A stretch of DNA of 64,000 bases from Paraburkholderia sp. C35 (GTDB lineage Bacteria; Pseudomonadota; Gammaproteobacteria; Burkholderiales; Burkholderiaceae). A program made the position numbers and the translations under genes. How positions within the stretch are numbered: position 1 is the first letter of the stretch; each line of letters starts with the position of its first letter. Shown here one piece after another: positions 18,245 to 27,223 of this stretch. The notes beneath the pieces were generated by a model, which was not told where the DNA came from, did not search any database, and saw nothing but the letters and a program-made list of their open reading frames with translations. Location of the stretch: NCBI RefSeq assembly GCF_003121405.1, contig NZ_QBUY01000045.1:1-64000 (forward strand), given 5' to 3'.

Positions 18245-18949
18245 TTACAGGCGGTCTTTCAGATCGTCGAGTGACACGCCGAGTTCGCCCGCGAGATGCG
18301 CCAAAAGTGCTTCGAGCCGCTCGACCCGCTCGCCGAGTTCACGCTGCTGCGCGCGCAGCGCCTCGAGCTCGCCGGGTGGGGCCGGTTCGTCGGAGAGTGC
18401 CGAGCCGCGCATCAGTTCGGGCGACGGCTCGCCGCACAGCAGATGCATCCAGCGGCTCTCGCGCTCGCCAGGCGTGCGCGGCAGCTTGACGACGCGCGGC
18501 GGAGCGTTGTCGGCGAGTTCCTCGAGACACGCCTCGACCGACGACGTGTCGGCGAAACTGTGCAGCCGCGAGGTGGCGAGGCGCAACTCGGCGGCCGTTT
18601 GCGGGCCGCGCAGCAGCAGGGCCGTCAGCAGTGCCGCCGACTGGCGCGGCAAACCCAGCACGCGCTCCATATTGTGCTCGTAGCGCGGCACGCGGCTGCC
18701 GCTGCCTTCGAATACGAGCGACAGGCGCTTCAGGCTGTTGATGGCGTCGAGAATCTCGCTTTCGCTGACGTTCATCACGGGCGAACGCGAGGTTTTCTGG
18801 TTGCAACCCGCAGCGAGCGAGTTGACCGACAGCGGGTAGGTGTCGGGGACGGTGTGCTGCTTCTCGAACAGCACGCCCAGCACGCGGGCTTCGAGCGGCG
18901 TGAGCGCGCGCATCACGGGGCGCGGGGTATCGTCGGTGGTCGAATTCAT
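18245..18949 (-). CDS. YceH family protein (DUF480)
   Basis: 234 residues, the full length of the YceH family. The N-terminal winged-helix pair shows the family signature LEARVLGVLFEKQHTVPDTYPLSVN, NQKTSRSPVM and EALLLRGPQTAAELR-type turns. The C-terminus (about 185-230) is a predicted coiled coil. Its function is not established; the fold suggests nucleic-acid or protein binding. I used the ATG at 18949 rather than a TTG two codons earlier; no strong ribosome site is visible for either. Confidence 0.9.
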   Translation of the reverse strand: MNSTTDDTPRPVMRALTPLEARVLGVLFEKQHTVPDTYPLSVNSLAAGCNQKTSRSPVMNVSESEILDAINSLKRLSLVFEGSGSRVPRYEHNMERVLGLPRQSAALLTALLLRGPQTAAELRLATSRLHSFADTSSVEACLEELADNAPPRVVKLPRTPGERESRWMHLLCGEPSPELMRGSALSDEPAPPGELEALRAQQRELGERVERLEALLAHLAGELGVSLDDLKDRL

Positions 18950-19078
18950 GGGCAATAGACTGATAGGGGTGGCCGCGCAGGTGGCGGCGCGAGCGCATAA
19001 GCATAGTCTATTGCCGCGGCGGCGCGTCCGGAAGCGCCGTCGTGTCGCTTTGTTTGTGTCGCTTCGTGATGACGACGG

Positions 19079-19468
19079 TTATGGCATGTCGTACGGTTCG
19101 TCCGGCACGTCGAAAACGGTGTCGTCGACGTCGATCTGGATCGAACAGTTATCCGTCGATCCCGGCTGCGCCCGCGCTGCATCGACGCGCTGCCGCACGA
19201 GATCTCGCAAACGGTCCTGCACCACGCGCCGTTTGGCCGTCACCAGTGCGGCATAGCGGTCGATCTGCGCGTCGCCGAGGCGGATCGTGGCGACACAGCG
19301 CGCGTCGAGCGTCGTGTCGCGCCCGGTTTCGGTCACCCACGACAGCATCAGATAGGTCGTCGCCCCTTCCTGGTAGGCGCTGACGGTGGGCGCTTTCGGC
19401 GATTCAAACCTGCCGACGAGGGCCAGTTCGAGTTCATCGACGCGCTGCGACAATCCGATTGTGTTCAT
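19079..19468 (-). CDS. DUF3022-like hypothetical protein
   Basis: 129 residues, soluble, acidic C-terminus (VDDTVFDVPDEPYD). The sequence (QRVDELELALVGRFE at the start, TYLMLSWVTETGRD in the middle) resembles a small Burkholderia-restricted family that I recall as DUF3022; the assignment is from memory. No catalytic motif is visible. GGGAG precedes the ATG. Monocistronic, with an unassigned 217 bp upstream shared with the divergent molybdopterin-domain gene. Confidence 0.65.
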   Translation of the reverse strand: MNTIGLSQRVDELELALVGRFESPKAPTVSAYQEGATTYLMLSWVTETGRDTTLDARCVATIRLGDAQIDRYAALVTAKRRVVQDRLRDLVRQRVDAARAQPGSTDNCSIQIDVDDTVFDVPDEPYDMP

Positions 19469-19685
19469 GGCGGCTCCCGATGTGTGCTTATGCTCTTGTT
19501 GTCGAATCCAGCAACCGGGATGCCAGACAGCTTTGTCCAGCGCGCGCCCCCCATGCGTCCGTCATACGCCGTGCAATATGCCGTTTATGTCGCGCTTCCC
19601 TTCGGCAGTGAGTGCGCAGGCGGCGTAATATATCCACCGATACATCGTGCGGCGCAAGCCGCCCGCAATCGAATGGAGAGGGACG

Positions 19686-20177
19686 ATGGGACTGACAGGC
19701 TCGGCGGCGCTGCCGCTGCAGGACACGACGGCGGGTGCCGTCATGCTGGCGGGCGCTTTCCTGCGTCCGATGCGGGTGACGCTCGACGATCTGCGGCAGC
19801 ATGCGAGCGTGACCGCCGATCCTTTCGATCTGCGCTGCTACACGACCAATCGCTTTATCCGCAAGGTCGATCAGTATCGCGGCGTGCTGCTGAAAGACCT
19901 GATCGACATGGCGGGCCTGCGCAATGACAAGGCGGGCGATTTCAAGCGCACCGTTTTCATCGCGCACGCGCACGACGGCTACGCGGTGACGTTTTCGTGG
20001 CACGAACTGTTCAACACGCCCATCGGCGAACGCGTGCTGGTCGCGTTCGAGCGCGGCGACCATCCATTGTCCGTCGACGAAGGCGCGCCGATTCTTTTCT
20101 CGTCCGCCGACATTCTGCCCGCTCCGCGGCATGTGAAGCGCCTCGCCGGCGTAGTGGCGCGCGTGCTCGAGTTGTAA
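19686..20177 (+). CDS. Stand-alone molybdopterin-binding domain protein
   Basis: 163 residues, about the size of one sulfite-oxidase-type (SUOX) molybdopterin domain. The segments LRCYTTNRFIRKVDQYRGVLLKDLIDMAGL and FIAHAHDGYAVTFSWHELFN match small predicted oxidoreductases of this fold. The conserved molybdenum-ligand cysteine of true sulfite oxidases is not evident in the expected place (the C in LRCYT is a candidate). No export signal is clear. The ATG at 19686 follows GGAGAG, better than the GTG at 19647. A ModE-like regulator follows 89 bp downstream, which supports a molybdenum link. Confidence 0.75.
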   Translation: MGLTGSAALPLQDTTAGAVMLAGAFLRPMRVTLDDLRQHASVTADPFDLRCYTTNRFIRKVDQYRGVLLKDLIDMAGLRNDKAGDFKRTVFIAHAHDGYAVTFSWHELFNTPIGERVLVAFERGDHPLSVDEGAPILFSSADILPAPRHVKRLAGVVARVLEL

Positions 20178-20266
20178 GGCCGGCTTGCCGCCGCAGTCCG
20201 TTGTGCCGCGCACTGGTGCAAGTGCCGATTGAAATGCCGCGTATGGCATCGTGTATGCTTGCGCGC

Positions 20267-20653
20267 ATGAGTCAACCGGCAAACAACATGAAGACATCGG
20301 CACACGCCAGGCCCGAGGTGCGCTTCAGAATGCGTATCCAGCAGGACGGGACGATTGCGCTCGGCCCGGGTAAGGTCGCGCTGCTCGAAGCAGTGCGCGA
20401 GCATGGTTCGATTTCGGCTGCGGCGCGCAGCCTGAGCATGTCGTACCGGCGCGCGTGGCTGCTGATGGATGAACTGAACCGTTCGCTGAAATCGCCCGCG
20501 ACGGTTTCGGAGCATGGCGGCCAGAGCGGCGGGGGCAGTGTGCTGACACCCGTCGGCGAGGAAATCATCCGGCTCTATCGCGGTATCGAAGCGCAAGCCT
20601 ATGCGGCCTGCGCTGACGACATCGCCGCGCTCACGAAGATGGTGCGGCGCTAG
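20267..20653 (+). CDS. ModE-like winged-helix regulator without molybdate domain
   Basis: 128 residues. It has the LysR-like winged helix of ModE proteins (LLEAVREHGSISAAARSLSMSYRRAWLLMDELN, about 38-70) and the wing GGGSVLTPVGEEIIRLYRGIE. The C-terminal TOBE/MOP molybdate-binding domains of E. coli ModE are missing, as in the short ModE class. It probably controls molybdenum-related genes, perhaps the upstream oxidoreductase domain. The start could also be the ATG at 20288. Confidence 0.8.
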   Translation: MSQPANNMKTSAHARPEVRFRMRIQQDGTIALGPGKVALLEAVREHGSISAAARSLSMSYRRAWLLMDELNRSLKSPATVSEHGGQSGGGSVLTPVGEEIIRLYRGIEAQAYAACADDIAALTKMVRR

Positions 20654-20717
20654 TCGGGCTGACCGCGTTCGCTTTGCGAGGCACGAATCCGCCAGTTGGC
20701 GCCGGCGGTTCGCCTCG

Positions 20718-22034
20718 CTAGCCGTGACGCAGGCAGAAGCGCGGCTGTCCGCCTGACTGCGCGCTGGTTTGCGCATCGGCATTGAGCCGGCCGATCAACT
20801 CGACGAAGCTCGCGACGCTCGCCGTGCGCAGCGGATACCACGCGACGTGGTTGCGCTCGCAGATACGCTTGAGCGTGTTCATCGAGTCGTGATCGATGCA
20901 GTCCACCGGGAACACGACCATGTCCGCACGCGGCAGCGCAGCCGCCAGCAGACCTTTGCGGTCTTCGATGCCGCCGTCGTGCACGGTGAGCTCGCCACCC
21001 GCCGTTTCGACGATACGCCGGATCGCCGCAGTCGATCCCGGCCGTCCACCAACGTACACCAGGCGCATGCGCTCCAGAATGGCGAGCGTTGCCGAACGAT
21101 CGGACGGATCGTCGCTTTCTGTGATCTGCAGCGTGCGTTCCAGTGCGCTTGCCTCGGCTTGCAGCGTTTTCACGAGCGCATCCACTTCGTCCAGCCGCGC
21201 GCGCAGCGCACGTGCGCTTTCCTGTTCGGCGGCGACGCGCTGCTCGGCGGCTTCGCGGCGATTTGTATGCAGCGCGAGACGTTCGTCGCGCGCCGTCAGC
21301 GCTTCACGCAGCGTGTGCACTTCGGCGCGCAGTTCGTCGTCGCTGTCGGCGTTTTGCGCCCTGGCATGCGCTGCGTGAGATTCGAGTTCCTGCGCGGCGG
21401 CGTCACGCTGCAGGCTCATCTCCTGCAGACGTCCTTGCTGGCGATCGATCTTCGCGCGCAATTCAGCGTTCTCTTCTTCCAGCGCAACCAGCCGCCGGAT
21501 GTCCGCGCGATTCGCCGCGCCGACCAGATGCGACAGCATGTGCAGATCGCCGAACGCGGTTTGCCGCACGCTCATGGTCGTTTGTGGATGCGTCATCAGC
21601 GCCCAGTAGGCAGGCGGAATGTCGCCGCTCTTGAGCGCCTCTTTCCAGAGCGCGAGCACGGCCTCGGGATCTTTCGCCTTGTCGAACAGACGGATCGCAC
21701 CCGCGAAGCGTTCATCCAGCGCCTTTTGCAGCGCCTTGCCGCCCGCGCCGCCTTCGATGGCGAGTTCGACGGCTGTGTGGTGAATGTCGAGGTCGCTGGC
21801 GCGCTGACGGTCGAGGTCGGTGAACTTCGGCACGAGCTTGCGCAATTCGTGCGTGCTCAGACAGGTGCCGATAATCGAGCAGTGCAGGTGCGAGTCGAGT
21901 TCCGCGAGCCGCGTGCGCCGTTTCAGGTCGGCGAGTTGCGCTTTCGACGGCGCGCAGCAGGAATCGGCGTTACCGGCGGATGTCAGGGACGTGTCGATGC
22001 CCGGGCGGGCGAGGCGAAAGGGCGGAGCGTGCAT
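20718..22034 (-). CDS. DUF2325 protein with central coiled coil
   Basis: 438 residues. The N-terminal third is helical with several Cys/His (CCAPSKAQLADLKRRTRL, LHCSIIGTCLST). The middle (about 185-330) is a long coiled coil rich in Glu/Arg/Ala. The C-terminal 100 residues (LVYVGGRPGSTAAIRRIVE...VFPVDCIDHDSMNTLKRIC) match DUF2325. The function of DUF2325 is unknown to me. GAGGT precedes the ATG. Upstream are two copies of AAATATACCATCG and a GAATATATCG element that recurs, inverted, before the next gene. Confidence 0.8.
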   Translation of the reverse strand: MHAPPFRLARPGIDTSLTSAGNADSCCAPSKAQLADLKRRTRLAELDSHLHCSIIGTCLSTHELRKLVPKFTDLDRQRASDLDIHHTAVELAIEGGAGGKALQKALDERFAGAIRLFDKAKDPEAVLALWKEALKSGDIPPAYWALMTHPQTTMSVRQTAFGDLHMLSHLVGAANRADIRRLVALEEENAELRAKIDRQQGRLQEMSLQRDAAAQELESHAAHARAQNADSDDELRAEVHTLREALTARDERLALHTNRREAAEQRVAAEQESARALRARLDEVDALVKTLQAEASALERTLQITESDDPSDRSATLAILERMRLVYVGGRPGSTAAIRRIVETAGGELTVHDGGIEDRKGLLAAALPRADMVVFPVDCIDHDSMNTLKRICERNHVAWYPLRTASVASFVELIGRLNADAQTSAQSGGQPRFCLRHG

Positions 22035-22091
22035 GGTGACCTCTATCCGGACATGACGGCGGACCGGGGTGGATGCGCGAACGGATAAGGC

Positions 22092-22128
22092 AAATATACC
22101 ATCGCGAAATATACCATCGAATATATCG
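22092..22128. promoter_or_regulatory. AT-rich repeats upstream of the DUF2325 gene
   Basis: AAATATACCATCG occurs at 22092-22104 and again at 22107-22119, a 15-base period, directly followed by GAATATATCG at 22119-22128. It lies 58-94 bases before the DUF2325 start. In very GC-rich DNA this cluster stands out and may be an operator overlapping the promoter. Confidence 0.55.
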
Positions 22129-22147
22129 AGTGCGCGTGGGGCGTGAA

Positions 22148-22672
22148 TCAGTGCGCCGGTTCAGGCAGACGTCTGCGCGTGGGCGGGGCGGGTGCCTTGA
22201 GTGCAACCGTGCGTGGCGCGGCAGGCTTATGGCGTTCCAGTACGTGTTCGACGCACAGCCCGACGAGAATCGCATCCACGCGTTCGAGAGCCGTCACCGT
22301 TTCGCGCATGGCCGTCGGGTCCGTGCTGAACGATTCGGAAAACACCGCGTCGCGCGTGCGTTCGAGCACGCGCGCCTGGCGGATCGCGATTTTCAGTTCG
22401 CGCATCCGTGCGAAGCGCGCGGCCTGCGCCTCAGTGGCGAGCATCGACAGCAACTCGCGCAACGGTGCGGCCGACAGTGCTTCGGCTGCCACCGACGCGT
22501 GCCGCGCAGACGCGAACATCTGCACGAAGCGCGTCACGCTGCTGCGCAGACGCCTGAAAGCATCGACCACGTCACGAATCTGCTGCGCGCGCACGTCGCC
22601 CGACAGCGGCTTGAGCGTGCTGATTTTCGCGGCTAGCGCATCCGTTGGTTCATCGCGGCGACTGCTGCCCAC
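22148..22672 (-). CDS. Helical hypothetical protein
   Basis: About 174 residues, almost entirely predicted helix (LKPLSGDVRAQQIRDVVDAFRRL ... REQARVLERTR-like), basic at the C-terminus (PPTRRRLPEPAH), with no membrane segment. I do not recognise the family. I chose the GTG at 22672 because GGGAG lies 7 bases before it; an ATG at 22732 would add 20 residues that overlap a promoter-like AT-rich motif. It lies 113 bp upstream of the DUF2325 gene on the same strand, and both have related AT-rich elements in front of them, which suggests joint control. Confidence 0.6.
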   Translation of the reverse strand: MGSSRRDEPTDALAAKISTLKPLSGDVRAQQIRDVVDAFRRLRSSVTRFVQMFASARHASVAAEALSAAPLRELLSMLATEAQAARFARMRELKIAIRQARVLERTRDAVFSESFSTDPTAMRETVTALERVDAILVGLCVEHVLERHKPAAPRTVALKAPAPPTRRRLPEPAH

Positions 22673-22700
22673 CCCGTTTCTCCCGAGATCCGATTCTGTT

Positions 22701-22720
22701 CGATATATTCTACCGTATAC
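22701..22720. promoter_or_regulatory. Inverted copy of the GAATATATCG element
   Basis: CGATATATTC at 22701-22710 is the exact reverse complement of 22119-22128. When aligned, the flanks also agree (TATAC, then T two bases later, then the 10-mer). It lies about 30 bases before the GTG start of the helical hypothetical gene. Confidence 0.5.
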
Positions 22721-22775
22721 AGCGGTGCACATGACATGTCACAGTCTGACGATTCGTCTGCCGTTTTTTCGAGGC

Positions 22776-23609
22776 TCAGCGGCGCCCGATCACGAGTGCG
22801 ATGCCGCCCAGAATGGCGGCCGCGCTGAGCGCGAGGCGCGCGGTCAGCGGTTCTCCGAGCAGGGCGATGCCACCGGCGGCGGCGATCAGCGGCACGCTCA
22901 GTTGCACGGTGGCCGCCGTGGCCGCCTTCAGTTCCTTCAAGGCGGCATACCAGATCACATAGCCGACGCCCGACGTCAGCGCGCCGGAGAGTGCCGCAAA
23001 CAGCAATCCCATTCTGTCGATCGATGCGCGCGCAAGCATCGCGGCGCTAATCGCCAGCGCAAAAGGAATCGCGCGAATGAAATTGCCCGCGGTGGTGGCG
23101 GTGGCATCGGCGGCGCGTTTGCCACGCAGTGAATAGACGCCCCACGCGACGCCCGCGCACAGCATCAGCAGCGAAGCGATCAGCGGCGGCGCGCTCACGC
23201 CGGGCAACACCAGGCCGACGAGGCCCGCGAGCGCGCAGGCGAGTCCCATCCATTGCAGCACACGCAACCGTTCGCCGCGCGAAAGCGCATAGCCGATCAT
23301 CGTGGCCTGCACGGCGCCGAACAGCAGCAGCGCGCCGGAGCCTGCCGCGAGCGACACATACGCAAACGAAAACGCCGCGGCGTAGACGAACAGCGCGAAC
23401 GCGGAAAGCCAGTTGCCTTCGACAGCCCGCGCCTTGCCGCGGCTGCGCAGAACGATCCACAAGACGATGGCAGCCGACGCGATGCGGACGGTCGTAAAGG
23501 TCGCGGGATCAATCGATGTGCCCTTCAGGGCGATGCGGCATAGCAGCGAGTTGCCTGCAAAGGCGAACATGGCGGCGATCGTCAGCAAGGCGATGCGCAT
23601 GCGCGGCAT
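22776..23609 (-). CDS. EamA/DMT-family transporter
   Basis: 277 residues with ten predicted membrane helices in two EamA repeats, the size and layout of drug/metabolite exporters (LLTIAAMFAFAGNSLLCRIALKG at the start; SGALTSGVGYVIWYAALKELKAATAATVQLSVPLIAAAGGI in the second repeat). Substrate unknown; amino acids or metabolites are typical. The start is uncertain: ATG at 23609 or 23600, neither with a clear ribosome site. It is followed on the same strand, past 94 bp, by the helical hypothetical gene. Confidence 0.85.
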   Translation of the reverse strand: MPRMRIALLTIAAMFAFAGNSLLCRIALKGTSIDPATFTTVRIASAAIVLWIVLRSRGKARAVEGNWLSAFALFVYAAAFSFAYVSLAAGSGALLLFGAVQATMIGYALSRGERLRVLQWMGLACALAGLVGLVLPGVSAPPLIASLLMLCAGVAWGVYSLRGKRAADATATTAGNFIRAIPFALAISAAMLARASIDRMGLLFAALSGALTSGVGYVIWYAALKELKAATAATVQLSVPLIAAAGGIALLGEPLTARLALSAAAILGGIALVIGRR

Positions 23610-23771
23610 GATGCGATGAGAGGGAATGGTCGTATGGAAGCACGCTACTGTAGCGTGATCGATGCGTGCGCGCATGCCGCAGCGCAACGTGATCCGGCGG
23701 ACGAAGACGCGATGAAAGCCGAGCCGGACAGCAGATGACAGCATCTGCTGTCCGGCATTCACGCGCAGTGT

Positions 23772-25166
23772 TCAGGCCATCGCGGAGGGTTTGATGTTCT
23801 GGTTATGGCGGAACAGATTCTGCGGATCGTAGCGGTCTTTCACGGCCACGAGTCGCGCATAGTTCGGACCATACGCGTCGCCCACACGCACGGATTCTTC
23901 TTCCGTCATGAAGTTCACGTACACGCTGCCGAGCGCGAATGGTGCCGAGGCGGCGAAGAAATCGCGCGACCATGCAATGCAGCGCTCATCGTCGGCGGCT
24001 TCCGTCCAGCGTCCGTGCCCGTTCATCACGTACTTCGCATCGCGATTCGAGTAGGCCGTTGCATCCGGCGCGACGCGCATTGTCTGTCCGCCGATTGCGC
24101 CAAAGAAGATCTCGCATTGAGGCGACGGGAGTTTGGCGATTGCATCGACGAATGCGTCGATCAGGCCGTCATCGAGCTTTGCCAGGTTGTGCGACTTCCA
24201 GTAATTGCGCGCGCCCGGCGTCAAGAGCGGATCGAATGCCTGTTGCCATGCGGTGAATGGCATCGGTCCGAGTGCTTCGCCATAGGGCGTGCCGAACTTG
24301 CGCACTTCATCGACCGCAGAAGGACCGTTTGCAACCGGTCCTGTATAGCAGACGGCAAACGCGATGATCGGCTTGCCGTGAACGTCGGCGGGCAGGAAGG
24401 GCAGTGGTGGAGCGAAGCGCGCGACAGCCCAGACCGTCAGTTCGTCAGGCCAGCTTTCGAGCGCGCTGCGGTACTTGACGAGGGCATCGCGCGCCTGGTC
24501 CATCGGCAGCACGACGAGTCCGCCGAACACTTCGGGGCCGACTTCATGCAGTTGAAATTCGAACATCGTGACTACGCCGAAATTGCCGCCGCCGCCGCGA
24601 ATCGCCCAGAACAGATCCGCATGCGAATCGGCATCGCAGTGAAGCAGATTGCCGTCGGCCGTGACGACGTCGGCGGAGAGCAGGTTGTCGACCGTCATCC
24701 CGAAGCGCCGGCTGATCCAGCCGAACCCGCCGCCGAGCGTGAGTCCCGCCACGCCCGTGGTCGAATTGATGCCGAGCGGTGTGGCGAGGCCGAACGCTTG
24801 CGCGTCGTGAGCGAAGTCGCGCAACAGGCAACCCGGTTCGACATAGGCGCGACGTGCGACGGGATCGATGCGGGCGGATTTCATCTGCGACAGGTCGAGC
24901 AGCATGCCGTCTTCGCACACGCCACTACCTGCGATGTTGTGGCCACCGCCGCGCACGGCGAGCAGCAGCGCGTTGTCGCGCGCGAAATTCACGGCGCGGC
25001 GCACATCGGCCACACCCGCGCAATGCACGATGATCGCGGGGCGACGGTCGATCATCCCGTTCCAGATGCTGCGTGCTTCATCGAACGATGGATCGCCGGG
25101 CAATACGACCTGGCCTCGCGTGAGAGCTTTGAATTCGTCGATTGCACTGCTGGAAAGATTCGCCAT
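23772..25166 (-). CDS. FAD-linked oxidoreductase, berberine-bridge type
   Basis: 464 residues. N-terminal PCMH-type FAD domain with RGGGHNIAGSG; H76 is the expected site of covalent 8-alpha FAD linkage. The second linkage cysteine of bicovalent relatives is absent (TGVAGLTLGGGFGW), so a single covalent bond is predicted. A substrate domain and the C-terminal berberine-bridge segment (YGPNYARLVAVKDRYDPQNLFRHNQNI) follow. Such enzymes oxidise sugars, alcohols or secondary metabolites with oxygen. No signal peptide. GGAGGT precedes the ATG. A nested palindrome sits 29-67 bases upstream. Confidence 0.9.
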   Translation of the reverse strand: MANLSSSAIDEFKALTRGQVVLPGDPSFDEARSIWNGMIDRRPAIIVHCAGVADVRRAVNFARDNALLLAVRGGGHNIAGSGVCEDGMLLDLSQMKSARIDPVARRAYVEPGCLLRDFAHDAQAFGLATPLGINSTTGVAGLTLGGGFGWISRRFGMTVDNLLSADVVTADGNLLHCDADSHADLFWAIRGGGGNFGVVTMFEFQLHEVGPEVFGGLVVLPMDQARDALVKYRSALESWPDELTVWAVARFAPPLPFLPADVHGKPIIAFAVCYTGPVANGPSAVDEVRKFGTPYGEALGPMPFTAWQQAFDPLLTPGARNYWKSHNLAKLDDGLIDAFVDAIAKLPSPQCEIFFGAIGGQTMRVAPDATAYSNRDAKYVMNGHGRWTEAADDERCIAWSRDFFAASAPFALGSVYVNFMTEEESVRVGDAYGPNYARLVAVKDRYDPQNLFRHNQNIKPSAMA

Positions 25167-25194
25167 GCTACACCTCCGGTACGAACAAACAACA

Positions 25195-25233
25195 TCCGAA
25201 CCCCTCGATCAAGTCTGATCAAAGTAGTTCGGA
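25195..25233. promoter_or_regulatory. Nested palindrome before the flavoprotein gene
   Basis: TCCGAAC (25195-25201) pairs with GTTCGGA (25227-25233). Inside, GATCA (25207-25211) pairs with TGATC (25216-25220) around AGTC. It lies directly upstream of the flavoprotein start, so it could be an operator or a leader hairpin. Confidence 0.5.
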
Positions 25234-26110
25234 TGACCTGGTTTTTCATTCAGTAAACGGGGCTGACCGGCGTGCACAAATTAACGTATACCCGCATCAA
25301 AACGGGGCATTAAAAAGTGCCTGTCTTTACAGGGTGATACGCAGAAAAGCCCTTAAAACATGGCGTTTTGTGATCGTGTGAGCCGATGTAGTACTTCGTA
25401 AAAAGTCTCTCGATCGGCAGATGAAGAGCGCGATCACATCGTCGTAGTAACGAGCATTAGTGCGGAGTTCTAACTCGTTGCGACGTAAAGGCAAACTTGT
25501 CAATACAGATGATGCTGATGATAAGCACGCTGCGTTTTTTACTGTCCAGAGAAATGAATCGCGTGTGAGTCAATCGTGCGCGTGCGAATGATGCGGTCCT
25601 GACGTCACCGTCTCGAACGTTCCTGATCAGACGATTGTCACGGCTTTCTGTGACGTGGCTTGCTTCTGTTACGCTGACCATAAGCTTTCTCGAGGAAAGA
25701 CAAACTCGGGGAATGCGTAATAGATTGTTCTGTTAGTCGTAAGTACAGTAGATGGTAGTTGTTTATGTTTTGTATGGTTAACCCCGATTTAAACGTAAAC
25801 GAACAAAAGAGAACATTGTTGCTGTTGTTTTGATTTCCTTTTTGAACACAGGCGTGTGGCCTGTTTTTGAAGCACCCGAATAAAAAAACGATCGGGACAA
25901 TGGATCGACAACAGTTTCTCCGGCGCCCTCGCGGCGCTATCCCTTGCCCTGCCTCTCGTCAGCAAACCGGACCGCGTCTGCTCGCCGTCCGGTGTTTGCG
26001 AACGCCTTAGCCGTACCCAAGCATCTGCATTTGCATCGAAGCCGCATCGAACCAGAAACAGACAGAAAAAGAGCAAAGCTGGATCAGAAGCATCGACAAA
26101 GGAGAGCAAT
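25234..26110. other. AT-rich gene-free stretch before the ABC operon
   Basis: Nearly 900 bp without a convincing gene, visibly richer in A and T than the flanks. Short open frames exist on both strands but lack a ribosome site or protein character. A small hairpin with trailing T (ACAGGC 25848-25853 with GCCTGT 25859-25864, T to 25867) is a weak terminator-like structure on the plus strand. The right end must contain the promoter of the importer operon. Confidence 0.6.
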
Positions 26111-27223
26111 TTGGGTTTGGAACTGGAGCGGGTCACCGTCGTTTCGGGCGGGCTGACGCATCTGTACGGCGTCGATCTGCGGCTCGTCCCGGGTGCGATC
26201 AATGTGCTGCTGGGGCCCACGCAAGCGGGCAAGACCACGTTGATGCGTGTGATGGCAGGACTCGACCGGCCAACCAGCGGCCGCGTGCTCGCCGATGGTC
26301 GGGACGTGACGGGCGTGAGCGTGCGTCAGCGCAATCTCGCGATGGTCTATCAGCAGTTCATCAACTATCCCGCGATGACGGTGTTCGACAACATCGCATC
26401 ACCACTCAAGCTGCAAAAGACAGAGGCTGGCGAGATCCGTCGCCGCGTCGATGAAGTCGCGTCGAAGCTGCATATCGAACATCTGCTGGAACGCCGGCCG
26501 GGTGAACTGTCGGGAGGCCAGCAACAGCGTTGCGCGCTGGCGCGCGCGCTCGTCAAGCGTACCTCGCTGGTGTTGCTCGACGAGCCGCTCGTGAACCTCG
26601 ACTACAAGTTGCGTGAAGAATTGCGCGCCGAACTCACGACGCTCTTCTCCGACGGCAAGACCACGGTCGTGTATGCCACCACCGAACCGCTCGAAGCCTT
26701 GCTGCTCGGCGGCTATACGGCTGTCGTCGACAAGGGACGCGTGTTGCAGTTCGGCCCGACGCTGGACGTCTACAACGCGCCGGCAAATGTCGACGTCGCC
26801 GCCGTTTTCAACGATCCGCCCATGAACATGCTGACAAGCGAACTGCTCGACAGTGGCGACGCGCGCTTGCCCATCGGTATCGACGTGCCCGTGCGCCGCG
26901 CGGCGCAGACGGCTGTCGGCACAGGGACCTGCCGCATTGGAATCCGTCCCGGCCATCTGCGGCTCGCGCCGCGCAATACACATTCGATTGCCGTGCCTTG
27001 CCTGCTGGAACTGGCCGAGCTGAGCGGCTCTGAAACGTATCTGCATCTGCATACCCGTCACGGTGGCATCAATCTCGTCGCGCAGTTGCAAGGCGTGCAT
27101 CAGATCGAGTTGGGCACACAGCTCGACGTCTATATCGACCCCGACGATCTGTTCGTATTCGGCGCGGACGCCAATCTGGTCGCGCGTCCCAGGATGCAGG
27201 AGGTGGCCTATGGCGCGCATTGA
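26111..27223 (+). CDS. glpS: ABC importer ATPase 1 (GlpS-like)
   Basis: 370 residues, MalK/UgpC-type ATPase with a C-terminal TOBE-like regulatory region (about 240-365). Walker A GPTQAGKTT (35-43), canonical signature LSGGQ (133-137) and Walker B ending DE (E158) are present, but the H-loop reads ATTEP, with Thr191 where the catalytic switch His should be. Start is TTG at 26111, with GGAGA 5 bases upstream. First of six co-directional overlapping genes whose order equals rhizobial glpSTPQUV, a glycerol importer. The glycerol assignment rests on that gene order. Confidence 0.85.
   Translation: MGLELERVTVVSGGLTHLYGVDLRLVPGAINVLLGPTQAGKTTLMRVMAGLDRPTSGRVLADGRDVTGVSVRQRNLAMVYQQFINYPAMTVFDNIASPLKLQKTEAGEIRRRVDEVASKLHIEHLLERRPGELSGGQQQRCALARALVKRTSLVLLDEPLVNLDYKLREELRAELTTLFSDGKTTVVYATTEPLEALLLGGYTAVVDKGRVLQFGPTLDVYNAPANVDVAAVFNDPPMNMLTSELLDSGDARLPIGIDVPVRRAAQTAVGTGTCRIGIRPGHLRLAPRNTHSIAVPCLLELAELSGSETYLHLHTRHGGINLVAQLQGVHQIELGTQLDVYIDPDDLFVFGADANLVARPRMQEVAYGAH

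Noticed and set aside
25457..25681. 74-codon minus-strand frame in the AT-rich gap
   Set aside because: No ribosome site, mixed composition, no family resemblance.
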